Shown here piece by piece: positions 6,762 to 14,230 of a stretch of 64,000 bases of DNA; the first letter of the stretch is position 1; each line of letters starts with the position of its first letter. The notes below the pieces were generated by a model. That model was not told where the DNA came from. It ran no database searches and saw nothing but the letters and a program-made list of their open reading frames with translations. Source of the stretch: an uncultured Prevotella sp. (GTDB lineage: Bacteria > Bacteroidota > Bacteroidia > Bacteroidales > Bacteroidaceae); contig CALBLK010000006.1 in the NCBI GenBank assembly GCA_937895845.1, forward strand, positions 1-64,000. The letters run 5' to 3'. The translations under genes and the position numbers were made by a program.

Positions 6762-9227
6762 ATGGACTTGCAAACGACAAAAAGAATAATCACACGCTTG
6801 GGCCGACAGGACAAGCGGCCTTGCCAGGCCTTCATGGCGCGCCATCCCGGCACAGCCCTTGCGGCCATTGCCATGGCGGCGCTCACAGCGAGTGCCACGC
6901 CACCGGCGGAGAGCGGTGCGGCGAAAGCTGCAAGCGCGGCCCTGTCACAGGCCGGCGGCGCAGGCTGGACATTCAGCCGCATAACGGCCGAGAACGGTCT
7001 CTGCGACAACAAGGTGCAGCACATCCTGCAACTGCCCGACGGAAGGATGCTCGTCACCACCATCGGCAACATCAACATCTACGACGGCGTGGGCTTCCAC
7101 CACATCCATCACACCGACATCAAGCCCACGCCGCTGCCGGGCTACCGCGGGGCCTACCACGTTTACGTTGACCACAGCAGCCGGATATGGATCAAGAGCC
7201 GCAACCGGCTCATGTGCTTCGACCTCGCGGCCAACACCTATCTCGCCAATGCGGGCGCAGCCATCAGACAGCTTTTCCCGCAGGCCGGCAGCGTGGCCGA
7301 CCTCTTTGTGGACTCCGAGCGGCAGCTGTGGGTGTCTGACGGGCGGTGCCTGTGGTACGGGCGCAGCGGCCGGCGGATAGTCCTGGACGGCAGGTGGGGC
7401 GAGCTGCAGGATGTCGACGTGCTGGGCCGGCAGGCCTACCTGTTCTTTGGCAGCGGCATGGTGGTGTGCGCCGACCTGGCCAGCGGACGGGCGCGCTACA
7501 CCTCAAGGGCCTACCCGGCAGAAGCGAGCCGGCTGTATGGCGGGACCTCGCTGGTGAGGCGGTCGGCCGACGGCAAGTTCTACCAGCTGCGCAACGGCGC
7601 GAAAGGCATCTTCCTCCGCTTTGACCCCAAGACCAGGCGGTGGGCCACACTGATGCAGACCGACTTCACCCTGCACACACTGGCCCTCAAAGACACGCGC
7701 ACAGCCTATTTCACCAGTGCCCGGGGACTGTGGAAAACCGACCTCGTCACTGGCGCCGGCACCCTGCAAACATCGCTTTACATCCGCGGCGAGGGGCGCA
7801 CCGGGGCCGCCTCGAACACCATTTTCTTTGACACCCAGGGCGGCGTGTGGATAGGGACTTACGGCAGCGGGCTGCTCTACGCCCACCCCCTGCGCTTCCC
7901 TTTCAGGACGGTCAGCGGCCCGCAGCCACAGTGGCCCGAGGCCGGCAGCGTATTCACTGACAGCCGGGGCTATGTGTGGAAGGGCACAAGCGACGGACTG
8001 GAACTGCACCGCGGACGGCAGAAGACGGTGATCCACTCGGAGGACGGACTGTCAAACGACCGCATCCACGCCATCACCGAAGACCGCCGCGGCCGGATAT
8101 GGGTGTCAACGGCCTACGGCATATCGCGGATAGCCGTTGACAGGAAGGGCCGTGTCCGCGTGAACGCCTACACCGCCGACGACGGTGTGCAGCGCGGGGA
8201 GTATGCCGACGGGCAGGCCCTCACCACGGCCGACGGACATATTGTGATGGGAGGCGCCGAGGGGCTGACGGTGTTCAGCCCCGACGAGACCGACAGGATG
8301 GACAGGCTAGCCCTCAACCCGGTGCTCACGCGAATGGCGGTAAACGGCACGCCCTTGCCGGCGGTGGCCGGCGAGACGGTGCTGCAACACAACGAGAACA
8401 CGCTAAGCCTTGACTTTGCCGCGCTCAACTACGCCCTGCCCCACCACACCGTCTACCGCTACACACTTTCATCAGGGGGCGACTCCACCACCGTGGTCAC
8501 AAACAGCGGCGACGGCTCGGGCCAGGTGACCGGCGGCGGCGCTCTGCACCTGTCGCTGTTCAGCCTGAATCCGGGACGCTACCGCCTTCGCGTGCAGGCC
8601 TCAGCCGACGGTCAGCACTGGACAGGGCAGCCCGTCACCGTGACGTTCAGGGTGAGGCCGCCATGGTGGAGCACCTGGTGGGCGCGCACCCTCTTCGCCA
8701 CACTGGCGCTGGCGGCCGCAGGCCTGGCGGTGGCCTTTCACTACCGCCGCAAGCAGGCAGAGATGAGACAGAAGCTGAAAGAGGAGCAGCTGCTGGCCCG
8801 CATCCAGGGACTGATGGCACAGAGCAGCCGCTGCGCGGACACAGCCGGCAACGAGCCGCCGGCCGGCACCCGCCCTGACAGGGGCGGCACGGAGGCCGAC
8901 CGCCAGTTCCTGCAGCGGGCCATCACGCTGGTGGAGCAGCACCTCGGCACGCCCTATTCGGTGGAGCAGCTCAGCAAAGACCTCTGCATGGAGCGCACCG
9001 GGCTGTACAAGCGGCTCTCGGCCCTGGCCGACAAGTCGCCGAGCGTGTTCATCCGCAGTGTGCGCCTGCGCCACGCGGCCCGCATGATTGCCGAGGGCAG
9101 GCACACAATAGCCGAGATTGCCGACATCACAGGCTTCTCCTCGTCAAGCCACCTGAGCAAGTGCTTCCAGGAGGAATATGGATGCAAGCCCTCGGAATAC
9201 AGGCAGAAAAGTGCCATTTCATCGTAA
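6762..9227 (+). CDS. Membrane-spanning propeller/Y_Y_Y/AraC regulator lacking kinase and receiver domains
   Basis: An 821-residue protein built like a hybrid two-component regulator but shortened. A hydrophobic N-terminal segment (about 30-47) leads to a periplasmic series of propeller repeats (about 68-560, with recurring GGVWIGTYGSGL, GYVWKGTSDGLEL and GRIWVSTAYGIS). A Y_Y_Y-like domain (about 565-640) and a transmembrane helix (about 643-665) follow. Then come a short helical linker and an AraC/HTH_18 DNA-binding domain (about 715-815). No HisKA, HATPase or receiver domain is present: only about 60 residues separate the membrane helix from the AraC domain. It likely senses a carbohydrate in the periplasm and controls the GH31 gene 108 bases downstream. 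Confidence 0.9.
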   Translation: MDLQTTKRIITRLGRQDKRPCQAFMARHPGTALAAIAMAALTASATPPAESGAAKAASAALSQAGGAGWTFSRITAENGLCDNKVQHILQLPDGRMLVTTIGNINIYDGVGFHHIHHTDIKPTPLPGYRGAYHVYVDHSSRIWIKSRNRLMCFDLAANTYLANAGAAIRQLFPQAGSVADLFVDSERQLWVSDGRCLWYGRSGRRIVLDGRWGELQDVDVLGRQAYLFFGSGMVVCADLASGRARYTSRAYPAEASRLYGGTSLVRRSADGKFYQLRNGAKGIFLRFDPKTRRWATLMQTDFTLHTLALKDTRTAYFTSARGLWKTDLVTGAGTLQTSLYIRGEGRTGAASNTIFFDTQGGVWIGTYGSGLLYAHPLRFPFRTVSGPQPQWPEAGSVFTDSRGYVWKGTSDGLELHRGRQKTVIHSEDGLSNDRIHAITEDRRGRIWVSTAYGISRIAVDRKGRVRVNAYTADDGVQRGEYADGQALTTADGHIVMGGAEGLTVFSPDETDRMDRLALNPVLTRMAVNGTPLPAVAGETVLQHNENTLSLDFAALNYALPHHTVYRYTLSSGGDSTTVVTNSGDGSGQVTGGGALHLSLFSLNPGRYRLRVQASADGQHWTGQPVTVTFRVRPPWWSTWWARTLFATLALAAAGLAVAFHYRRKQAEMRQKLKEEQLLARIQGLMAQSSRCADTAGNEPPAGTRPDRGGTEADRQFLQRAITLVEQHLGTPYSVEQLSKDLCMERTGLYKRLSALADKSPSVFIRSVRLRHAARMIAEGRHTIAEIADITGFSSSSHLSKCFQEEYGCKPSEYRQKSAISS

Positions 9228-9299
9228 TCCGCCCTCATTTTCAACATCTGTGGTGTCACGAATCAACCTGTGTGTCGCGCCTTTCCGGCAGGCATGGGC

Positions 9300-9307
9300 T
9301 ACCTTTG
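9300..9307 (+). promoter_or_regulatory. -7 promoter element of the GH31 gene
   Basis: TACCTTTG matches TAnnTTTG, 29 bases before the GH31 ATG. It makes the glycosidase separately transcribed from the regulator. Confidence 0.75.
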
Positions 9308-9335
9308 CCCCGAGATTTTTCAAACCTAAAAACCT

Positions 9336-11741
9336 ATGAAGCAATTATTACTGTCGCTTCTGGCGGTGCTCGCGACACTCACCGCAGGAGCCAAGAGCAA
9401 GAACAGTGTCGGACTGGAGGCCGCGGGCAACCACGTGCAGGTGACTTTCTACACGCCCTCCATCGTCAGGGTGGTGAAGCGCCCCGCGGGAAAAGCGCAG
9501 TCACAAAAGCCCAGCATGGTGGTGACCATGCAGCCGCAGGCCAACTTCAGCGTGAAGGTGAGCGAGCGCGACGGCCAGGTGACCATGACCTCGGACAGGC
9601 TCACCGTGAGCGTCAGCAAGCAGACGGGGCTTGTGCAGTTCCTCGACAACGGCAGGAACCTGCTGAAAGAGAAAGCCACCACCTTCGAGAAGATAGCGCG
9701 GGGTGCGGATGCCGGCCGCTACAAGGTGGGGATGGCCTACCGGCTTGACGACGGCGAGGCCATCTACGGACTGGGCACCGTGCAGGACGGCAAGCTGAAC
9801 CGCCGCGGACTGTCCAAGCGCATCGAGCAGTCGAACATCGAGGATTTCCAGAATGTCATCCAGTCGGTCAAGGGCTGGGGCCTCTACTGGGACAACTACA
9901 GTGTGGCGCACTTCTCCGACAACGCCGGCGGCATGAGCTTCAAGGCCGAGGTGGGCGACTGCGCCGACTACTACATGATGTATGGCGGAACGGCCGACGG
10001 CGTGAACGCCTGTATGCGGCAGCTGTCGGGCGGCGTGCGCATGTTCCCCCTGTGGACCTTCGGCTTCTGGCAGTGCCGCGAGCGCTACCGCACGTCGCAG
10101 GAGCTGCTCGAGGTGGTCGACAAGTACCGCAGCCTCCAGGTGCCCCTTGACGGCATCATCCAGGACTGGCAGTACTGGGGCGGCAACGACATGTGGAACG
10201 CGATGGACTTCACCCGGAACGGCTATGCCGACGGCAAAGAGATGATAGAGCGTGTGCACCGGCAGAACGCCCACATCATGTTCACCATCTGGTCAAGCTT
10301 CGGCCCGGCGACCAGGCAGAACAGCGAGCTTGCGGCCAAGGGGCTGCTCTACCCCATTGAGACGTGGCCGCCAAACGGCTACTCCAAGCCCGGGGACAAG
10401 GAGTACAGGGCCAAGGTTTACGACGCCTTCAGCAGCGAGGCGCGCCAGGTTTACTGGAAATACCTGAAGAAGCTCTTCGGCTACGGTGCCGACGCGTGGT
10501 GGATGGACTCCACCGACCCCGACTTCTTCAACGCCAAGGAGAGCGACTACGAGCACATGACGGCCGCCGGCTCGTGGCGGAGCGTGCGCAACGCCTACCC
10601 CCTGGTCACGGTGAGGGGCGTCTACAACAACCAGCGCCACACCTCTGACAGCAAGCGCGTGTTCATCATGACCCGCTCGGCCTTTGCCGGAATGCAGCAC
10701 TACGGCGCCGGACTGTGGAGCGGCGATGTCCAGTCAACGTGGGACATGCTGCGCAAGCAGGTGCCCGCCGGACTGAACTACGCGATGACCGGCTGCCCCA
10801 ACTTCAACACCGACATCGGCGGTTTCTTCTGCGGCAGCTACAACATCAAGGGCGGCACGCCCGCGCAGCACAACCCGCAGTACCAGGAACTCTACGTGCG
10901 CTGGATGCAGTATGGGCTGTTCTGCCCCGTGTTCCGCAGCCACGGCACCAACGCCCCGCGCGAAATCTACCAGTTCGGCAGCAAGGGCGAGCCCATCTAC
11001 GACGCCATCGAGCAGACCATCAGGCTGCGCTACCGCCTGCTGCCCTACATTTACAGCACGGCCTGGCAGGTGACCTCGGGCAACGGGAGCTACCAGCGCG
11101 CGCTCGTCTACGACTTTGCCGCCGACAGGAACACATGGGACATGGGCGACGAGTTCATGTTCGGGCGATCCATCCTGGCCACTCCCATCCTCACGGCACA
11201 GTACACCAAGGAGGAGATTGTCAAGGAGCCGGTGACCGGCGGGCTGGAGACAAGGTCGCCCGACGGCAAGGCCATCGACTTCACCCGGGCCAAGAGCGCA
11301 ACCAAGTATCTGCCCAAGGGAGCCGACTGGTACGAGTTCTACACCGAGCAGCGCCACGAGGGCGGGCGCAACGTGACCTTCCCAACGGCCATCGGCCGCA
11401 CGGCGATGTTTGTCAGGGCCGGTTCCATCCTGCCCCTGGCCCCGGTGATGCAGTATGCCCGGCAGAGGGCGTGGGACGACCTGGAGGTGGTGGTCTACCC
11501 CGGCGCCGACGGCTCGTTCACCCTCTACGAGGATGAGGGCGACAACTACAACTACGAGAAGGGACTGTACGCCACCGTCACCATGACCTGGAACGACAAG
11601 GCGCGCACCCTCACCATCGGCAAGGCCAAGGGGCAGTTTCCCGGCATGCTGAAGAACAGGGTGTTCAAGGTGAGAAAGGCAGGCAGCCGGCAGGTGACAA
11701 CCGTCAGCTATGACGGCCGCCGGAAGACCTGCAAGCTGTAA
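9336..11741 (+). CDS. Glycoside hydrolase family 31 (alpha-glucosidase/alpha-xylosidase type)
   Basis: An 801-residue exported enzyme (signal peptide about residues 1-18). It has the N-terminal galactose-mutarotase-like domain, the (beta/alpha)8 GH31 core and a C-terminal DUF5110-like beta domain (PGADGSFTLYEDEGD). The likely nucleophile is Asp391 in WWMDSTDPDF, at the place of the GH31 WxD motif. The acid/base is likely Asp464 in LWSGDVQSTW. GH31 enzymes release alpha-linked glucose or xylose from glycan ends; the exact specificity is not decidable here. It has its own promoter and lies just after the AraC-type sensor, its probable regulator. No SusC/SusD pair is nearby. Confidence 0.92.
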   Translation: MKQLLLSLLAVLATLTAGAKSKNSVGLEAAGNHVQVTFYTPSIVRVVKRPAGKAQSQKPSMVVTMQPQANFSVKVSERDGQVTMTSDRLTVSVSKQTGLVQFLDNGRNLLKEKATTFEKIARGADAGRYKVGMAYRLDDGEAIYGLGTVQDGKLNRRGLSKRIEQSNIEDFQNVIQSVKGWGLYWDNYSVAHFSDNAGGMSFKAEVGDCADYYMMYGGTADGVNACMRQLSGGVRMFPLWTFGFWQCRERYRTSQELLEVVDKYRSLQVPLDGIIQDWQYWGGNDMWNAMDFTRNGYADGKEMIERVHRQNAHIMFTIWSSFGPATRQNSELAAKGLLYPIETWPPNGYSKPGDKEYRAKVYDAFSSEARQVYWKYLKKLFGYGADAWWMDSTDPDFFNAKESDYEHMTAAGSWRSVRNAYPLVTVRGVYNNQRHTSDSKRVFIMTRSAFAGMQHYGAGLWSGDVQSTWDMLRKQVPAGLNYAMTGCPNFNTDIGGFFCGSYNIKGGTPAQHNPQYQELYVRWMQYGLFCPVFRSHGTNAPREIYQFGSKGEPIYDAIEQTIRLRYRLLPYIYSTAWQVTSGNGSYQRALVYDFAADRNTWDMGDEFMFGRSILATPILTAQYTKEEIVKEPVTGGLETRSPDGKAIDFTRAKSATKYLPKGADWYEFYTEQRHEGGRNVTFPTAIGRTAMFVRAGSILPLAPVMQYARQRAWDDLEVVVYPGADGSFTLYEDEGDNYNYEKGLYATVTMTWNDKARTLTIGKAKGQFPGMLKNRVFKVRKAGSRQVTTVSYDGRRKTCKL

Positions 11742-11778
11742 GAAAGACTGGCACCCATCCGGCCCATGTTGCGCCTTG

Positions 11779-11931
11779 CGCTGCGACACGGCCCGGATGG
11801 CACTGCAAAACGGTGCGTTCCGCACTGCAAAACGGCCCGGATGACACTGCCAAACGGTGCGTTTCGCAATGCGAAACAGCCCGTTTGGCGAGCCGGAAGC
11901 GGCTGTTTTGCAGCGCCATCCCGATTTTCCG
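11779..11931. repeat. Seven-unit tandem array of a 22-bp palindromic repeat
   Basis: Units begin at 11779, 11801, 11823, 11845, 11867, 11889 and 11911; six are exactly 22 bases and the last 21. Units 2 and 3 share their first 13 bases. The average unit approaches the palindrome GCCAAACGG-C-CCGTTTGGC plus three linker bases. Because 22 is not a multiple of three, the array is not coding. It fills the space after the GH31 gene; the rest of this 412-base gap holds the element at 11987 and a hairpin at 12076. Confidence 0.85.
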
Positions 11932-11986
11932 CCCAGACAGGGCGTTACAGTCACCCTGTGAAGAGTGGGGAAAAGGGTCTACATCC

Positions 11987-12010
11987 AACCCAAATCGGCC
12001 ATTAGAACGA
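11987..12010. repeat. Dispersed AACCCAAATCGG element (copy 2)
   Basis: AACCCAAATCGGCCATTAGA plus ACGA matches the terminus of the element at 2724 with two differences over 24 bases. A GATTTGGGTT in inverted orientation follows at 12083-12092. Confidence 0.65.
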
Positions 12011-12075
12011 CGTTTGGGAAAAAAGTGTCAGCCCATGGCCGGTCCGGGTTCAGGCCGGACTGACCATGTCAGCAA

Positions 12076-12110
12076 GACGGCGGATTTGGGTTAGGCCCAA
12101 ATCCGCCGTC
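12076..12110. terminator. Strong bidirectional hairpin between GH31 and the arg/pro operon
   Basis: Perfect 15-base arms, GACGGCGGATTTGGG (12076-12090) and its reverse complement (12096-12110), with a five-base loop. It lies 44 bases past the proA stop on the minus strand and has no strong U-run on either side. It uses the GATTTGGG motif of the dispersed element. Confidence 0.6.
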
Positions 12111-12153
12111 CTGTTTCTTGGCTGGTTAGGAGCGAGACAGGCGAGGGGTGGCA

Positions 12154-13416
12154 TTACGCCCTCACTTGTCCCGCTCCCTCAATCAGCCACTTGTAGGTAG
12201 TAATCTCCTCCAGTCCCATCGGTCCGCGCGCGCCCAGCTTCTGCGTGCTGATGCCTATTTCGGCGCCCAGCCCGAACTGGGCGCCGTCGGTGAAGCTGGT
12301 GGGCGCGTTCCAATAGACACACGCCGCGTCGACCGCAGCCTGGAAGCGGCGCGCAGCAGCCTCATCACCGGTGATGATGCACTCGCTGTGCCCCGAGCCG
12401 TAGCGGGCGATGTGGGCCAGCGCCTCGTCGAGCGAGGCCACCGTCTTGACAGCCATCTTGTAGTCCATAAACTCCGTGCCAAACGTGTCGGGCGTGGCCT
12501 CGGCAAGCAGCAGCCGCGCCGGCCCGCTGTCAAAGGGCGGCGCCTGGCGCAGGGCCTCCAGGGCCTCGCGGTCGGCATAGAGGGTCACCCCCCTGTCGGC
12601 CAGTGGCCGGCAGAGCGCGGCAAGGTCGGCCAGCCGCGAGCGGTGGACGATGAGACAGTCGAGCGCATTGCACACGCTGACCCTGCGCGTCTTGGCGTTG
12701 CAGATGATGCGCGCGCCCATCTCCACGTCGCCACGGGCGTCAAAATAGGTGTTCACCACACCGGCGCCGGTCTCAATGACCGGCACCCTGGCGTTGTCGC
12801 GCACAAAGTCAATCAGCCGCCGGCCACCCCTGGGGATGCAGAGGTCTACATAGTCCACCGCGCCCAGTATCGCCGCCGTGGCCTCGTGGGTGGGCGGCAG
12901 CAGCCGCACCACGTCGGGGCACACCCCCTCGCGCTCCAGCACGCCGCGGACAAGGCCGACAGCGGCACGGTTGCTCTCGTCGGCATCGCGCCCGCCCTTG
13001 AGCACACAGGCGCTGCCACTCTTGAAACAGAGCGAGAAAACGTCGAAAGTGACATTGGGCCTGGCCTCGTAGACGATGCCGATGACCCCGAACGGCACGC
13101 TGACCTTGCGCAGCCGGAGCCCGTTGGGCAGTGTCCGGCTGTCCAGCGTGCGCCCGAGTGGCGACGGCAGCGCGGCCACCTGGCGCATGCCGGCGGCGAT
13201 GGTGTCAAGCCGCTGCGGCGTGAGCCTCAGACGGTCATAGAGCGGGCTGGCCGGGTCCATGCGGGCCAGGTCGCGGGCGTTGGCCGCGAGCAGGGGCACC
13301 TTGCCGGCCTCAAGGGTGCCGGCCACGGCCCGGAGCACGGCGTCGCGCCTGTCGTCAGGGATGAGCGCCAGCTGGCGCGAAGCCGACTTGACAGCGGAAA
13401 AGGTATCTGTGAACAT
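12154..13416 (-). CDS. proA: Glutamate-5-semialdehyde dehydrogenase (gamma-glutamyl phosphate reductase)
   Basis: A 420-residue aldehyde-dehydrogenase-fold enzyme that reduces gamma-glutamyl phosphate to glutamate semialdehyde with NADPH, the second step of proline synthesis. The catalytic cysteine is Cys249 in RRVSVCNALDC. YEARPNVT and PRGGRRLI are family hallmarks, and the length is normal. Last gene of the long minus-strand operon, 41 bases after proB; a strong hairpin lies 44 bases downstream. Cytoplasmic. Confidence 0.97.
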   Translation of the reverse strand: MFTDTFSAVKSASRQLALIPDDRRDAVLRAVAGTLEAGKVPLLAANARDLARMDPASPLYDRLRLTPQRLDTIAAGMRQVAALPSPLGRTLDSRTLPNGLRLRKVSVPFGVIGIVYEARPNVTFDVFSLCFKSGSACVLKGGRDADESNRAAVGLVRGVLEREGVCPDVVRLLPPTHEATAAILGAVDYVDLCIPRGGRRLIDFVRDNARVPVIETGAGVVNTYFDARGDVEMGARIICNAKTRRVSVCNALDCLIVHRSRLADLAALCRPLADRGVTLYADREALEALRQAPPFDSGPARLLLAEATPDTFGTEFMDYKMAVKTVASLDEALAHIARYGSGHSECIITGDEAAARRFQAAVDAACVYWNAPTSFTDGAQFGLGAEIGISTQKLGARGPMGLEEITTYKWLIEGAGQVRA

Positions 13417-13457
13417 AGCTGTAAATAAGTGCTTGGGTTATTGCTGCGAACATTCGC

Positions 13458-14228
13458 TCACCCTTCCGTCACGCAGAACTCAGTGTGGGGCGTGAGGGCG
13501 GGCTGCCGGATGAGGTCGACAAGAATGTTGTCGCGACCGCCGTTGGCAATCATCACGCGGACACCCTGCCGCTGCACGCGCGTGGCAGTGGTGTACTTGG
13601 AGTGCATGCCACCGCGGCCAAAGGCGCTCTTCTCTGTCCGGATGTACTTGCTGAGGTCGCGCCCCGGCTCCACCACACGGACCAGCCGGGCGGCCGGGTC
13701 GCCGGGAGGGCCGGTGTAGATGCCGTCGATGTTGCTCAGCAGGATGAGTGTGTCGGCCCGCATCATCAGGGCTATCAACCCGCTCAGCTCGTCGTTGTCG
13801 GTGAACATCAGTTCGGTGACGCTCACCGTATCGTTCTCGTTGACCACGGGAATCACCCCGTTCTCGAGCATCACCGTCATGCAGGCGCGCTGGTTGTCAT
13901 ACTGCTCGCCCGGCTCGAAGTTCTCCTTCATCGTGAGTATCTGACCGATGTGCAGCCCGTACTCGCGGAAAAGGTCGTAGTAGAGGCCGATGAGCTTCAC
14001 CTGCCCCAGGGCGGAGAAGAGCTGCCGCTGCTCCACAGAGTCGAGGCCGTGGCCCACGCTGAGTTCGCAGCGCCCGCAGGCCACGGCGCCCGAGGAGACA
14101 AGAATCACCTCGTGCCCCTGGCGCCGCAGCCACGCTATCTGGTCGATGACGGCCGACATGCGCGTGATGTCCAGCTTGCCGTCGGGCCGGGTCAGCACGT
14201 TGCTGCCCACCTTAACCACCATGCGCAT
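13458..14228 (-). CDS. proB: Glutamate 5-kinase, short form without PUA domain
   Basis: A 256-residue amino-acid-kinase-fold protein that phosphorylates glutamate on its gamma carboxyl. VVKVGSNVLTR at the N-terminus, SSGAVACGR, and NENDTVSV are the usual substrate and nucleotide motifs. It ends after the kinase domain, so it lacks the C-terminal PUA domain of the roughly 360-residue E. coli type. A GTG start at 14234 would overlap the ligase stop; I prefer the ATG at 14228, almost abutting the upstream gene, which implies coupling. Cytoplasmic; likely feedback-inhibited by proline as in the family. Confidence 0.95.
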   Translation of the reverse strand: MRMVVKVGSNVLTRPDGKLDITRMSAVIDQIAWLRRQGHEVILVSSGAVACGRCELSVGHGLDSVEQRQLFSALGQVKLIGLYYDLFREYGLHIGQILTMKENFEPGEQYDNQRACMTVMLENGVIPVVNENDTVSVTELMFTDNDELSGLIALMMRADTLILLSNIDGIYTGPPGDPAARLVRVVEPGRDLSKYIRTEKSAFGRGGMHSKYTTATRVQRQGVRVMIANGGRDNILVDLIRQPALTPHTEFCVTEG

Positions 14229-14230
14229 GG

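Noticed and set aside
11779..11931. CRISPR array
   Set aside because: Units abut with no spacers, are only 22 bases and vary throughout; no cas genes are present.
10734..11954. 406-residue open frame on the minus strand
   Set aside because: Antisense to the GH31 gene; its start lies in the 22-bp repeat array.
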